Counted from the first letter of the stretch, positions 19,381-29,397 are shown. The stretch is DNA of 64,000 nt from Rhodocyclus tenuis (GCF_014197755.1 NZ_JACIGE010000010.1:62001-126000); one strand, 5' to 3'. The notes: generated by a model from the letters alone, not told the origin. Numbers and translations: made by a program.

Positions 19381-20664
19381 ATGCTGACCACGCTGATCCT
19401 CATCTTCGTCGTCGCCTATGCGGCAATCGCACTCGAGCACCCGCTCAAGATCAACAAGGCTGCTTCGGCGCTGATCTGCGCCGGCCTGCTGTGGACGATC
19501 TACGCAGTCTCGCTCGGCGATACACATCTGCTCGGCGAACAACTGGGCGAGTCGCTGATGACGACGGCGCAGATCGTCTTCTTCCTGATGGGAGCGATGG
19601 CCATCGTCGAAGTGGTCGACGCGCACGACGGTTTCGAGGTCATCACCTCGCGCATCAGGACGCAGAAGCTGTCGACGCTGATGTGGCTGGTCGGCTTCGT
19701 CACCTTCTTCCTCAGCGCGATCCTTGACAACCTGACGACGACCATCGTCATGGTGTCGCTGATGCGCAAGCTGCTCGACAAGCACGATGATCGTCTGCTC
19801 TTCGCCGGCATCATCGTCATCGCGGCCAACTCCGGCGGCGCCTGGTCGCCGATGGGTGATGTCACCACCACCATGCTCTGGATCGGCGGTCAGATCACCG
19901 CGCTGGCCGTCATCAAGGGCGTCCTGCTGCCGGCCATGGTGAGCATGCTGGTGCCGCTCGGCATCAGCGCGTATCTCCTGCGTGGCCGTGCTGTTGTCGC
20001 GCCGCAACGCGTCGATGGCGGGAATGAACTGCCGAGCACGGCCTTTGAGAGCAATCTGATGTTCTTCATGGGCCTTGGCATTCTCGTCGCCGTCCCGGCG
20101 TTCAAGACCCTGACCCACCTGCCGCCGTTCATGGGAATCATGTTCGGACTGGGCATTCTCTGGCTGGTCGGCGATCTGCTGCATCGCAAGAAGCAGGAGG
20201 AGGCCAAGCAGCACCTGACGCTGGCGCATGCGCTGACGCGCATCGACATGGGGTCGCTCGTCTTCTTCATCGGCATCCTGCTGTCGGTGGCGACGCTCGA
20301 ACACACGCATATCCTTACCGCGCTGGCGCAGTGGCTGGAGCAGACTGTCGGCAGGCAGGACGTCATTGTCATGATCATCGGCGTTGCCAGCGCGATCGTC
20401 GACAACGTTCCGCTGGTTGCCGCCTCAATGGGCATGTACAGCCTGAGTGACTTTCCGCCTGACCATTTCCTGTGGGAGTTCATGGCCTACTGCGCCGGTA
20501 CCGGTGGTTCGATGCTGATCATCGGTTCGGCTGCCGGTATCGCCGCCATGGGACTTGAGAAGATCCACTTCTTCTGGTACGTGAAAAAAATCAGCGGCTT
20601 GGCATTGGCAGGGTATCTTGCCGGTGCGGCGACATATCTCGTCCAGTACCGGCTGCTGCATTGA
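19381..20664 (+). CDS. nhaD: NhaD-type Na+/H+ antiporter
   Basis: 427 aa inner-membrane protein with 11-13 hydrophobic helices. NhaD proteins of the ion transporter superfamily exchange Na+ or Li+ for protons. Diagnostic segments are LDNLTTTIVMVSLMRKLL, the re-entrant-loop style NSGGAWSPMGDVTTTMLW, and VDNVPLVAASMGMYSL near the C-terminus. Sodium transport requires the conserved Asp/Ser/Thr in these motifs, all present. Monocistronic, closed by a good terminator. Confidence 0.88.
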   Translation: MLTTLILIFVVAYAAIALEHPLKINKAASALICAGLLWTIYAVSLGDTHLLGEQLGESLMTTAQIVFFLMGAMAIVEVVDAHDGFEVITSRIRTQKLSTLMWLVGFVTFFLSAILDNLTTTIVMVSLMRKLLDKHDDRLLFAGIIVIAANSGGAWSPMGDVTTTMLWIGGQITALAVIKGVLLPAMVSMLVPLGISAYLLRGRAVVAPQRVDGGNELPSTAFESNLMFFMGLGILVAVPAFKTLTHLPPFMGIMFGLGILWLVGDLLHRKKQEEAKQHLTLAHALTRIDMGSLVFFIGILLSVATLEHTHILTALAQWLEQTVGRQDVIVMIIGVASAIVDNVPLVAASMGMYSLSDFPPDHFLWEFMAYCAGTGGSMLIIGSAAGIAAMGLEKIHFFWYVKKISGLALAGYLAGAATYLVQYRLLH

Positions 20665-20732
20665 GCGATCTGGCCCCCGCTGCGGCCAGCGCATCGCGTT
20701 CGCGTAGCTCCCCGGCGGGGGCTTGGTCGGGC

Positions 20733-20769
20733 CGCCTGCGGATTCCTCGTTGTCCGCAGGCGTTCTTTT
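20733..20769 (+). terminator. Intrinsic terminator of nhaD
   Basis: 10-bp stem CGCCTGCGGA/TCCGCAGGCG (20733-20742, 20753-20762) followed by TTCTTTT. Confidence 0.85.
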
Positions 20770-20812
20770 ATGTGATGCAGGTTCTGAACGCCACCTTGAG
20801 GGGGATCTGACC

Positions 20813-23506
20813 ATGCTCAAATGGCACGCGACGGAAACGGCTACGGTAACGAACTACTTCGCTGTCGATCCGGCCAGTGGTTTGACGGACGTCGTGGCTG
20901 CCGAGCGCTTGCGCAGTTACGGCGCCAATCGGCCGAGTGCGCGGCCGGGACGAGGCGCCTTTCTCCGTTTCGTCGCCCAACTCGTCCAGCCGCTGATTCT
21001 GGTGCTGATCGCTGCGGGAATGGTGACCCTGTTTCTGCGTGAATGGGTCGATTCGGCGGTGATCTTCGGCGTCGTACTGGTCAATGCGCTGGTCGGTTTC
21101 ATCCAGGAAGGCAAAGCCGAGGCCGCGTTGGCGGCGCTGGTGCGGGCAGTCGCCGCCGAGGCCACGGTCGTGCGCGATGGCGCGCGGCGTCGCCTCGACG
21201 CGATTCATCTGGTGCCCGGCGATGTGGTGGTCTTGGCCGCTGGCGACAAGGTGCCTGCCGACTTGCGGCTTTTCTCGGGCAAGGAGCTGCGTCACGCCGA
21301 GGCGGCGCTCACCGGAGAATCGCTGCCGGTGGCCAAGCACGTCGAGCCGCTGCCTGCCGAGACGCCGCTCGCCGACCGGCACAACATGGCGTATGCCGGT
21401 ACCTTCGTCGTCGGCGGGCAGGGAACGGGCGTCGTCGTCGCCACCGGCGACGCGACCGAAACCGGCCGGATTTCAGCACTGATCGCCAGTGCTCCTGATC
21501 TGACGACGCCGCTGACGCGACAACTCGATGTTTTCGCCCGACGCCTGCTGGTGGCGATCCTGATTCTTGCCGTGCTCACCTTCGGCGTCGGCGTGCTGCG
21601 CGGCGAGTCGGCGCTCGACATGTTCATGGCCGCCGTGGCGCTGGCGGTGGGGGCGATTCCGGAAGGGCTGCCAGCGGCAATGACCGTCACGCTGGCCATC
21701 GGCGTCGCGCGCATGGCCAGGCGCCGCGCCATCATCCGCAAGCTCTCGGCCGTCGAGACGCTGGGCAGCACCACGGTGATCTGCTCGGACAAGACCGGGA
21801 CGCTGACCGAGAACGCGATGACCGTGCGCGAGATCCGGGCCGGCGGGGAGCATTTCACGCTCAGCGGCGATGGTTACGCGCCCGTCGGCGGCATTGAGCG
21901 CGAAGGATTACCGGCGACGGTGGCGGGAGCGCTCAAGGAGACCCTGGTCGCCAGCGTGCTCTGCAACGACGCGCGTCTGGCGCAGGTGGAAAATCAGTGG
22001 ACGGTGATCGGCGACCCGACCGAAGCCGCTCTCCTCGTTGCGGCGCGCAAGGCAAATCTCGACGAGGCGATCCTGAATTCGCTCTTTCCGCGCCGCGACG
22101 AACTGCCGTTTGACTCTGCCCGGCAAGTGATGGCAACGCTGCACGAAGTCGACGGCGTGTGCGTCGTCTATGTCAAAGGTGCCGTCGAGAAGCTGCTTGG
22201 CGCCTGCGCCGGCAGGCTTGATCGTCAGGGACGCGAGGTGCCGCTTGCCGGGGAAGACGTCCAGGCGGCGGCGCTGCGCATGGCGGAGGCCGGCTTGCGC
22301 GTGCTCGCCCTTGCCCGCTCCGAACTGTCCCCGACGCAGGTACTCGAGCATGAGCATCTGGGCAGCGGCCTGGTCTTTCTCGGTCTGATCGGCATGATCG
22401 ATCCACCGCGCAGCAGCGCCGCTGCCGCGGTGCGCGCGTGTCACGCGGCGGGAATCCGGGTCAAGATGATCACCGGCGACCACCCCGGAACCGCCGTCGC
22501 CATCGCCCGTCAGCTCGGCATTGCCGACGCCGGAACCTGCGCACTGACCGGCCAGGAGCTGGCCAGACTGGACGACGACGGCTTGCGCCAGGCAGCGGCG
22601 ACGGTCAACGTGTTCGCCCGCGTCGAGCCCGAGCAGAAGCTGCGGCTGGTGAAAGCCTTGCAGGCCGATGGCGAGGTCGTGGCGATGACCGGCGACGGCG
22701 TGAACGACGCGCCGGCGCTGAAACAGGCCGATATCGGCGTCGCCATGGGGCTTGGCGGTACCGAAGTCGCCAAGGAAGCCGCCGAAATGGTGCTGACCGA
22801 CGACAACTTCGCGACGATCGAGGCTGCGGTCGAGGAGGGGCGTGGCATCTACGACAACCTCGTCAAGTTCATCGTGTGGACGATTCCGACCAATGCCGGC
22901 GAGGGACTGGTGATCCTGGCCGCCATTCTTGCGGGTTCGACGCTGCCGATCACGCCGCTGCAGATCCTGTGGATCAACATGACGACGGCCATCCTGCTCG
23001 GCATGATGCTGGCCTTCGAACCGGCAGAGCAGGGCATCATGCAGCGGCCACCGCGCGCACCGTCGGCGCCGATTCTCGATCGACCGCTGTTGCTGCGCAT
23101 CCTGCTGGTCAGCATCCTGCTCCTGAGCGGTGCTTTCGGTCTGTTCGAGCTGGCCCTGCAGCGCGGGCAGTCGCTTGCCGAAGCGCGAACGATCGCCGCC
23201 AACGTCTTTGTTCTGGTCGAGACGCTGTATCTCTTCAATTGCCGATCGCTGAGCCGTCCTTTCTGGTCGATCGGTGCCTTCGCCAATCCATGGGTGTGGG
23301 CCGGCAGCGGGGCGATGCTGCTGCTGCAACTGGCATTCACCTATGTTCCGGTAATGAACAGCATTTTCCAGACCGCGCCGATCGGCCTTTCCGATTGGGC
23401 GACTATCGGCGCCTTTGCCGTCTTTTGCGCAGCAGCCGTCGAGCTGGAAAAGCGCTGGCGCCTGGCCAGCGCCTGCCGTCCGCCGGCGCTATCGGCAGGC
23501 AGATGA
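20813..23506 (+). CDS. P-type (P2-like) cation-transporting ATPase
   Basis: 897 aa from ATG 20813, with a GAGGGGGATC ribosome site. Order: N-terminal cation-ATPase domain, two helices, actuator domain with ALTGESLPV (TGES), PEGLPA helix 4, phosphorylation site SDKTGTLTEN (Asp about 326), nucleotide domain, hinge GDGVNDAPALK (about residue 627) and six C-terminal helices. Layout is that of Ca2+/Na+ type P2 ATPases. In helix 6 the sequence is ILWINMTTAILLG. SERCA and PacL have WVN-VTDG here, so the Ca-ligand Asp is missing and the ion is uncertain. It overlaps the next gene by ATGA. Confidence 0.88.
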   Translation: MLKWHATETATVTNYFAVDPASGLTDVVAAERLRSYGANRPSARPGRGAFLRFVAQLVQPLILVLIAAGMVTLFLREWVDSAVIFGVVLVNALVGFIQEGKAEAALAALVRAVAAEATVVRDGARRRLDAIHLVPGDVVVLAAGDKVPADLRLFSGKELRHAEAALTGESLPVAKHVEPLPAETPLADRHNMAYAGTFVVGGQGTGVVVATGDATETGRISALIASAPDLTTPLTRQLDVFARRLLVAILILAVLTFGVGVLRGESALDMFMAAVALAVGAIPEGLPAAMTVTLAIGVARMARRRAIIRKLSAVETLGSTTVICSDKTGTLTENAMTVREIRAGGEHFTLSGDGYAPVGGIEREGLPATVAGALKETLVASVLCNDARLAQVENQWTVIGDPTEAALLVAARKANLDEAILNSLFPRRDELPFDSARQVMATLHEVDGVCVVYVKGAVEKLLGACAGRLDRQGREVPLAGEDVQAAALRMAEAGLRVLALARSELSPTQVLEHEHLGSGLVFLGLIGMIDPPRSSAAAAVRACHAAGIRVKMITGDHPGTAVAIARQLGIADAGTCALTGQELARLDDDGLRQAAATVNVFARVEPEQKLRLVKALQADGEVVAMTGDGVNDAPALKQADIGVAMGLGGTEVAKEAAEMVLTDDNFATIEAAVEEGRGIYDNLVKFIVWTIPTNAGEGLVILAAILAGSTLPITPLQILWINMTTAILLGMMLAFEPAEQGIMQRPPRAPSAPILDRPLLLRILLVSILLLSGAFGLFELALQRGQSLAEARTIAANVFVLVETLYLFNCRSLSRPFWSIGAFANPWVWAGSGAMLLLQLAFTYVPVMNSIFQTAPIGLSDWATIGAFAVFCAAAVELEKRWRLASACRPPALSAGR

Positions 23507-24702
23507 TCGACATCGCCTTGCTCGCAAGCGACCTGGCCTGGCCTCTTACCATTCTGATCGCCTGGCTTGCCGGAGAACTTGCGCATCAGACATGGAAAAT
23601 CCCGCGCATCAGCATTTATGCGCTGGTCGGCTTTGTGTTCGGGCCGGCACAGCTGGCTGTCTTGCCGCACAGCCAGTCCGCATCAATGCTGCTGCTCGCC
23701 AACATCGCTTTCGGACTGATCCTGTTTGAATGTGGATACCGGATCAATCTGCGCTGGCTGTTGGCCAACCCATGGATCGGTGCAACGAGTCTTGCCGAGG
23801 CGTTACTGACATTTCTGGCGGTGTACTTTCTTGCCAGCTGCTTCGAGCTGCCTGCGTCGACTGCCTTGCTGCTGGCTGCGCTGTCGATGGCAACATCGCC
23901 GGCGACCATTGTCCGGGTAGTCAATGAACAACGCAGTTCCGGCCAGGTTACCGAACGGGTCCTGCATCTTTCCGCGCTGAATTGCGTGCTGGCCGTTCTC
24001 GTTTTCAAGATCATTGTCGGACTCGTGGTATTCGAGACTTCCGGCAGCCTCTGGGAAGCCAGCTACAACAGCCTGATTGTCCTCTCGGTCTCGGTGATTA
24101 TTGGGGCGAGCGCCGGATTCGCCGTCCCTGCGCTGCTGCGCTTCACGCATCGCACCAATCAGGACAGCACGCTTGCCTTTACCATCTCGATCATCTGTCT
24201 GGTTGCGCTGGCGCACAGCCTGAAGCTGTCGCCGGTCCTGGCGGCGCTGACCTTTGGACTGTCTGCCCGCCATCGGCGTATCGTCTTCAACTCTTCGCAG
24301 CGCGGCTTCGGCACGCTGGGCGATCTGCTCTCGGTGCTGCTGTTCGTCTTCATTGCAGCGACGCTGGAGTGGCGGCAGGTCGTCGCCGGGATCGGTCTGG
24401 GCCTCGCCATCATTGCCGTGCGCCAGCTCGCCAAAATCATTGGCATCGGCATCTTCGCCCGAATCAGCGGGATTTCCTTGCGCAAGGGCTTGCTGGTCGG
24501 CATGGCAAGCACGCCGATCTCGGCTTTTGTGATTCTGGTTCTCGAGCAAACCCGCTATCTGGGAATCAACCTCGTCGAAGAACTCGCGCCACTGGCGGCA
24601 GCGGCGCTGATTCTCGAAGTGCTCGGCCCGATATTCATCCAGCGCGCGCTGATCTGGGCGCATGAAGTGCCCGACGCCGAGGAGCCTGCGCGTGCCCCTT
24701 GA
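23503..24702 (+). CDS. CPA2-type cation:proton antiporter
   Basis: 399 aa, start ATG overlapping the ATPase stop. About 11-12 membrane helices. The fold of the Na+/H+ exchanger (Kef/NhaA-like) family is suggested by [16 protein letters not shown] near the N-terminus, [16 protein letters not shown] in the middle (the position of the substrate-binding helix) and [16 protein letters not shown]. There is no C-terminal RCK/TrkA-N domain, unlike KefB/C. It is coupled to a P-type ATPase and a YbdK ligase; joint ion homeostasis is inferred from this operon. Confidence 0.75.
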   Translation: MIDIALLASDLAWPLTILIAWLAGELAHQTWKIPRISIYALVGFVFGPAQLAVLPHSQSASMLLLANIAFGLILFECGYRINLRWLLANPWIGATSLAEALLTFLAVYFLASCFELPASTALLLAALSMATSPATIVRVVNEQRSSGQVTERVLHLSALNCVLAVLVFKIIVGLVVFETSGSLWEASYNSLIVLSVSVIIGASAGFAVPALLRFTHRTNQDSTLAFTISIICLVALAHSLKLSPVLAALTFGLSARHRRIVFNSSQRGFGTLGDLLSVLLFVFIAATLEWRQVVAGIGLGLAIIAVRQLAKIIGIGIFARISGISLRKGLLVGMASTPISAFVILVLEQTRYLGINLVEELAPLAAAALILEVLGPIFIQRALIWAHEVPDAEEPARAP

Positions 24703-25843
24703 AAAATTCAGGACCTCGCAAGCATTGACGCTGGGCGTCGAGCTGGAACTGCAACTGGTCAGCCTGAGCGATCTCGACCTGGCTGCCGCCAGCCCGGACA
24801 TGCTGGAATTGTTGCGACGCAAGTCGTTTCCGGGAAGTGTGACGCCGGAAGTGACGGAAAGCATGATCGAGGTCGCCACCGATATTCACGAAAGATATCC
24901 GGAGCTGCTGGCCCAGTTGCTGACCATGCGCGACACCCTCATCGGCGCCGGAGATCGTCTCAATATCGGAATTTGCGGTGGTGGCACACACCCTTTCCAG
25001 CTGTGGTCCGAACGGCGGATTTTCCGGAAACCCCGCTTCAGGGAAGTCTCGATGCTCTATGGCTACCTGAGCAAGCAGTTCACCATTTTTGGTCAGCACG
25101 TTCATGTCGGCTGCGTCAGCGGTGACGAAGCGCTGTTCCTTCTGCATGCCTTGAACAGATATGTTCCGCATTTCATCGCCTTGTCGGCATCGTCACCGTT
25201 CGTCCAAGGCCACGATACCTTGTTCAATTCGGCCCGGCTGAACTCCGTTTTTGCCTTCCCGCTCAGCGGGCGCGCGCCCTTCGTCCTGCGCTGGGATGAT
25301 TTTGCCGAACAGTATTTCGCGAAGATGGAACACACCGGGGTCGTCAAAAGCATGAAGGACTTCTACTGGGACATTCGCCCCAAGCCCGAATACGGAACGA
25401 TCGAACTGCGCGTATGCGACACGCCGCTCTCGGTCGAACGCGCTGCCGCTCTGGCGTGCTACCTGCAGGCACTGTGCAGCTATCTGCTCGAGCGTAACGA
25501 AGCCGAGCCTGCTGAAGACGACTATCTGGTGTACAACTACAACCGTTTTCAGGCCTGCCGCTTTGGCCTGGACGGCAGCATCGTGCATCCGAAAACCTAT
25601 GAACAAATCTCTCTGCGCGAGGACATCCTGACAACGATACGGCGCATCCAGTCCCGCGCCGACGCGCTTGGATGCTCACCGGCACTGGAGGACATCTACC
25701 GGATCACGCATGCCGGCAGTGACGCAAGCTATCTGCGCCGGGAGTATGCCGAGCGCGGAAGCGTTGAGGGTATGGTCGACTCTGCGCTGCTCGTTTTCCG
25801 CGGCGATGCTTCCAGCCAGGAGTCGTTTTCAAGTGGGGTCTGA
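24692..25843 (+). CDS. ybdK: Carboxylate-amine ligase, YbdK/glutamate-cysteine ligase type 2 family
   Basis: 383 aa from GTG 24692, which has GAGGAG seven bases upstream and overlaps the antiporter stop; an ATG at 24662 would overlap it by 41 bases and lacks a good site. Family motifs: [11 protein letters not shown] (Mg-ATP Glu ligands), [31 protein letters not shown] and [13 protein letters not shown]. YbdK-type proteins have weak glutamate-cysteine ligase activity, and the physiological substrate is unclear. A thiol-linked role next to cation pumps would echo glutathione-gated Kef systems, which is only an inference. Confidence 0.85.
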   Translation: MPLEKFRTSQALTLGVELELQLVSLSDLDLAAASPDMLELLRRKSFPGSVTPEVTESMIEVATDIHERYPELLAQLLTMRDTLIGAGDRLNIGICGGGTHPFQLWSERRIFRKPRFREVSMLYGYLSKQFTIFGQHVHVGCVSGDEALFLLHALNRYVPHFIALSASSPFVQGHDTLFNSARLNSVFAFPLSGRAPFVLRWDDFAEQYFAKMEHTGVVKSMKDFYWDIRPKPEYGTIELRVCDTPLSVERAAALACYLQALCSYLLERNEAEPAEDDYLVYNYNRFQACRFGLDGSIVHPKTYEQISLREDILTTIRRIQSRADALGCSPALEDIYRITHAGSDASYLRREYAERGSVEGMVDSALLVFRGDASSQESFSSGV

Positions 25844-26366
25844 GTTGAAAAGCCTGTGCTTGGTGTGTCTTGTTGCCGGTCTGCTGCTTGGCGGCTGTGC
25901 AAGCCGGTCGGTCGGCGAAGAAGCGGATGGCGCGATCCCTCCCTTCCCGAAAAAAGTGCCGCAGAGCGTTCACGCGCATGTCGAAACACCGGAAACAAGG
26001 GCGGCAGGCGCGACAGAGACGGGGGCGGGGGAAGATGAAGCAGCGAGCATCTATTTCGGTTACGGTTCAAGCAAGGTCGATGTCGCGGGACGCGAAAAAC
26101 TGCGTGCGCTTGCGTCCAAGCTCGACAGGAACAGCGAGAGCACGGTAACGCTGATCGGTCGTACCGACGATCTGGGCAGCCCTTCCTACAGTCTGGCAGT
26201 GGCCGGGAAACGCGTTGACGCGGTTGCCGACATCCTGCGTTCTTACGGAGTAGCGAGGAACCGCATCAGCAGATCGGTGCGCGGCAACGAAACACTCGCC
26301 GCGCACTGCGCCACGAAAGCCTGCAAGAAGAGGATGCGCAGGGTCGAGGTAAAGTATTCGCCGTGA
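25833..26366 (+). CDS. OmpA-like peptidoglycan-associated lipoprotein
   Basis: 177 aa from GTG 25833, which has AGGAG ten bases upstream; TTG at 25845 is an alternative. Lipoprotein signal [18 protein letters not shown] with lipobox LGGC, so it is likely outer-membrane anchored. A linker of about 45 residues is followed by an OmpA_C domain: [18 protein letters not shown], then [20 protein letters not shown] (peptidoglycan-binding Asp/Arg region) and [14 protein letters not shown]. The domain is slightly shorter than Pal. It overlaps the ybdK stop, so it shares the operon. Confidence 0.8.
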   Translation: MGSELKSLCLVCLVAGLLLGGCASRSVGEEADGAIPPFPKKVPQSVHAHVETPETRAAGATETGAGEDEAASIYFGYGSSKVDVAGREKLRALASKLDRNSESTVTLIGRTDDLGSPSYSLAVAGKRVDAVADILRSYGVARNRISRSVRGNETLAAHCATKACKKRMRRVEVKYSP

Positions 26367-26601
26367 TTCCGGTCGGACGGCGCCGAAGCAGGCGCGCCAG
26401 CCGGCCGCGTCCATAAACTTAAGCTCAACTCGACGGTCGGACCTGCAAGGGCTCCCGCGATGTGATCGTCGGCGCTCGCGAACGTCGGCGCCTGACGCAA
26501 CAGCCATGCTGGCATGTTCTTCACCAGCGCAGCGGACTGCCGGATTGCTTCCATCGTGAAAGTGTGAAGCCCGGATTTTATTAGCTCAGAAGGAGTTCCC
26601 C

Positions 26602-26904
26602 ATGCAAATCGCGATCATCGCCGCCATTTTGACGGCTATCGGAGGCGTTGCCTTCGCCATGCAGAACAACGTTCCAGTGACGGTGAATTTCCTGTTCTGG
26701 CGTTTCGACAGCTCTCTGGCCATGGTACTGCTGCTCGCTCTGGCCTGCGGGGCGTTGATCGTTGCCCTGTTGTCCACGCCCGCAACCTTGAAGCGCCAAT
26801 GGCAATTGGCGCAACAGAAGCGATTGATCGATGATCTGGAAAAAGCCTCTACTCGCCAGGTCGACCGGATCGCAACACTTGAGGGCCATGCCCCGACTGA
26901 ATGA
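26602..26904 (+). CDS. LapA-domain (DUF1049) small membrane protein
   Basis: 100 aa, with AGAAGGAGTTCCCC before the ATG. Two hydrophobic segments (residues 2-19 and 39-60) flank NNVPVTVNFLFWRFD, the typical inter-helix motif. A short charged coiled segment follows. The LapA/YciS family (with LapB) regulates LpxC turnover in enterics, but no lapB neighbour is visible, so the symbol is left blank. It may be transcribed with the upstream OmpA-like gene after a 235-bp gap, or alone. Confidence 0.8.
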   Translation: MQIAIIAAILTAIGGVAFAMQNNVPVTVNFLFWRFDSSLAMVLLLALACGALIVALLSTPATLKRQWQLAQQKRLIDDLEKASTRQVDRIATLEGHAPTE

Positions 26905-27062
26905 GCGTTCGTCTGGCCGGAATGATCCCCTGATGGTTGGCTGCTACGCAGGCGCTGCTTGCGCTGGGGGAATAAGCTGTTGTCAGGGGGCGATCTCCGG
27001 CTTGCTGATACGGAGAGCCAGTCGACAAGCGTTTTCGTGACGACGAAGATGCAGCACGTCGC

Positions 27063-28550
27063 TCAGGACCCACCAGGCGAGGGCAGGGCGCTGACCTTGC
27101 CGGAACTCAGGAAGCGATTGAATAGACGATAGATTTCCGGATCGAAGGGGGGGCTGACGGCAACGCCCTGCTGCGCTCTTTCGAGGCTTTCCGCCAGTGC
27201 TGAACGGGTTTGCACCGTCGCCAGCAGCCGCCAGCGATCGACCAGATGAAAATCTTCGCGCAAGCCGAAGTCGTCGCGTTCGACGATTGCCACCGGCCCG
27301 GCATAGGGCCATTCCTTCAAACGGATACGCGCCAGCGCCGCCTGCAGTCGCGCCGTGTGTTGCGTCGCGCTTTCCTTGCCGATACAGGCGCCGCGGCAGG
27401 CGTGACGGCGATGCGCAACACAAGGCTTGCCGGGCGGTGTATCGCCGAGCCCGAGCAGGGAAAAACACAGACGATGTGTCTCGGCGATCCGGCGCAAGGC
27501 GAGCAAAGCCTCGCGCCGGCTGGAATAGAGGCCGTAGAGATCGTCGCCGAGCGCCAGATCGTGCTCGCGCGAATAGACAAGTTGCGGGCGTAGCTCGCCA
27601 ACGGCGTGCTCGACGAGGCGCCAGGCGCACAGATCGTCCGCCAAAGGCCGGAGCGGGCGCTGGAAAGCAAGCTCGTGCAGGCGCGCGCCGAGTTCTCCTG
27701 CAGCCTCACGCCATTCGATGCGCTGAGTGGAATTCGCCAGCGCGACTTCGCGCCGCTCTGGCGCAAACAGCCCGAGCGCCTGCTGGCGGACATTGGCGCT
27801 GCGCGCGATATGCAGCGGCTTGCCAGCGGCGTCGTAGAAGGCGAAAGCGCCAGCGGCGTCAGGCAGGTCGTCAATGATCGAAGGATCGATCTGCGGTGGC
27901 AGTTGCGGCCTGCCGATGATGCCGAGCGCGGCCGTCCATACGTGGTCGGGCGACTGCGCAAGGCACCAGCACTGCCACAGGTCCCACAGCACACGCGCAT
28001 CGTCGAGCGCGCGGTGACGCGCGGCGACGGCGATGGCGTGGCGTTCGAGCAAGGCGTCGAGGCTGTGCCGGTGGTGTTGCGGAAAGAGCCGGCGTGAGAG
28101 TTTGACCGTGCATAGGCACTGGGCGCGGAAAGCGACGCCCACGCGCGCGAACTCGCGTTTGAGGAAACCGTAGTCGAAGCGCGCGTTGTGCGCGACGAAC
28201 AGACGGCCGCGCAGCCGTTCAGAAAGCGCCGGAGCCAGATCCGCGAAGCGCGGCGCGCCATCGGTCATCGTGGCGTCGATTCCGGTGAGGCGAGTGATGA
28301 AGTCGGAGATCGGCAGTTGCGGATCAACGAGCGAACTCCATTCGCGCACGCCATCGGCGTCGACTTCGACAATGCCGATCTCGATGATGCGATCGGCCGC
28401 CAGATTGGGACCGGTTGTTTCGAGATCGACGAACACCAGCGGCTCACAAACGAATGCGGCAGACTCCTGAGCAGACGGCTCGGCCGCTAACGGCAGGGGC
28501 TGCGAATCCGGTGTGTTTTGCGGGCCTTTTCCCGCATCCTTAAAACGCAT
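27063..28550 (-). CDS. DEDDh 3'-5' exonuclease fused to a degenerate UvrC-N (GIY-YIG-like) domain
   Basis: 495 aa. Residues about 38-200 form a PolIII-epsilon-like exonuclease: VFVDLETTG (D-x-E), HNARFDYGFLKREF, and the late H-x4-D in ARHRALDDARVLW. Residues about 230-400 resemble the UvrC/Cho N-terminal part: AGAFAFYDAAGKPLHIARSA in the place of GVYxFxD-YVGKS. The GIY and YVG residues are changed, so nuclease activity of this half is doubtful. Epsilon-UvrC fusions are known in actinobacteria and proteobacteria and are thought to serve DNA repair. The ATG at 28550 lacks an obvious Shine-Dalgarno. Confidence 0.8.
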   Translation of the reverse strand: MRFKDAGKGPQNTPDSQPLPLAAEPSAQESAAFVCEPLVFVDLETTGPNLAADRIIEIGIVEVDADGVREWSSLVDPQLPISDFITRLTGIDATMTDGAPRFADLAPALSERLRGRLFVAHNARFDYGFLKREFARVGVAFRAQCLCTVKLSRRLFPQHHRHSLDALLERHAIAVAARHRALDDARVLWDLWQCWCLAQSPDHVWTAALGIIGRPQLPPQIDPSIIDDLPDAAGAFAFYDAAGKPLHIARSANVRQQALGLFAPERREVALANSTQRIEWREAAGELGARLHELAFQRPLRPLADDLCAWRLVEHAVGELRPQLVYSREHDLALGDDLYGLYSSRREALLALRRIAETHRLCFSLLGLGDTPPGKPCVAHRRHACRGACIGKESATQHTARLQAALARIRLKEWPYAGPVAIVERDDFGLREDFHLVDRWRLLATVQTRSALAESLERAQQGVAVSPPFDPEIYRLFNRFLSSGKVSALPSPGGS

Positions 28551-28629
28551 AATTTGTATTATGTCAAATTACATCGAGACGAGCAAAGCGCCGTGCGGGC
28601 AGCTTGCGCAACTTCCCCGCGCGCTGCCA

Positions 28630-28790
28630 GCGAGCACAACATCACGGCTTGAGGTTTCGGGCAGAACGGGCAGCCTTCAGCTTGCGAACTGCCCGGCGAG
28701 AACAGCCGCTAGTTTGCCTCAAAACCTCGTGCTCGCACTCGCGCCGAAACGTTTGTCCGCCACCAACCATCAGCAAGCTCCGCGTTTCGG
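28630..28790. other. Structured intergenic DNA with nested inverted repeats
   Basis: Between the exonuclease start and the TudS-related gene. Nested complementary pairs: GCGAGCA (28630-28636) with TGCTCGC (28730-28736), GAGGTTT (28651-28657) with AAACCTC (28722-28728), and GGGCAG (28668-28673) with CTGCCC (28689-28694). A separate stem pairs CCGAAACG (28744-28751) with CGTTTCGG (28783-28790). It could be a structured 5' leader of the exonuclease mRNA, a small RNA, or the 3' end of the upstream minus-strand operon. Confidence 0.35.
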
Positions 28791-28799
28791 GCACGCGGA

Positions 28800-29378
28800 T
28801 CAGTTGCCGCCAATACCTTCGCTGAAAAGCGCCGCGATGCGACGCATGTCCTCGGCAAGGAGCTGCGGGTCGGCATCGCGCAGCGGCATGAAGGGAACCG
28901 CCAAGTCGCGTCGCAGCAATTCGTCTACGAGTTCGAGCATGAAAACTCCCGATGATTCGCCCAGCCCCGAAGCCTCAGCATGCACCGCGCAGCCGGGGCT
29001 TTGCATGTTGCCGCCAATGACGGCAAGCAGCCGATGTCCGTGGGCGACATGTGCCGCCATGAGCGCGGCGGTCTCCCCGGCAAGCCGCTGGCAAGCGGCG
29101 CGTCCTGCCAGTGACGCCAGCGCATCCCGCAGCGACTGGCCGGCGGGACGCGCACGCGACATCCCCAGACACTGCACTTCCGGGCAAGGCATTTGCAGCA
29201 TCCCGACGCGGTGTTCACGACACAGATCGAGGAAAGCCCAGTTCGCCGCGGGGAAAGACGCAGCCCCGTGGTCACGCACATTCTGGTCGAGTATGCAGTG
29301 GATCACGGCAACCAGACGCCCGCTGCGGCAGTCGGCAAGCGGCTTCTGTCGGCCGATCAACTGCCGCAACGAGAACAT
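28800..29378 (-). CDS. TudS-related (CD3072 family) putative desulfidase
   Basis: 192 aa. Motifs are HCILDQNVR near the N-terminus, GMLQMPCPEVQCLGM and GNMQSPGC. These cysteines are the pattern of the COG5418/DUF523-like family, where three cysteines hold a [4Fe-4S] cluster used for sulfur removal in thiouracil desulfurase TudS. Function here is inferred from that distant relation. It lies 19 bases after the methyltransferase gene, so the two probably form an operon. Confidence 0.6.
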   Translation of the reverse strand: MFSLRQLIGRQKPLADCRSGRLVAVIHCILDQNVRDHGAASFPAANWAFLDLCREHRVGMLQMPCPEVQCLGMSRARPAGQSLRDALASLAGRAACQRLAGETAALMAAHVAHGHRLLAVIGGNMQSPGCAVHAEASGLGESSGVFMLELVDELLRRDLAVPFMPLRDADPQLLAEDMRRIAALFSEGIGGN

Positions 29379-29397
29379 CGGTGGCCCCTGCTTCCTC

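Noticed and set aside
22438-23502. 5' extension of the CPA2 antiporter frame inside the P-type ATPase gene
   Set aside because: The extension overlaps a well-supported gene. The antiporter has a natural ATG at 23503 overlapping the ATPase stop.
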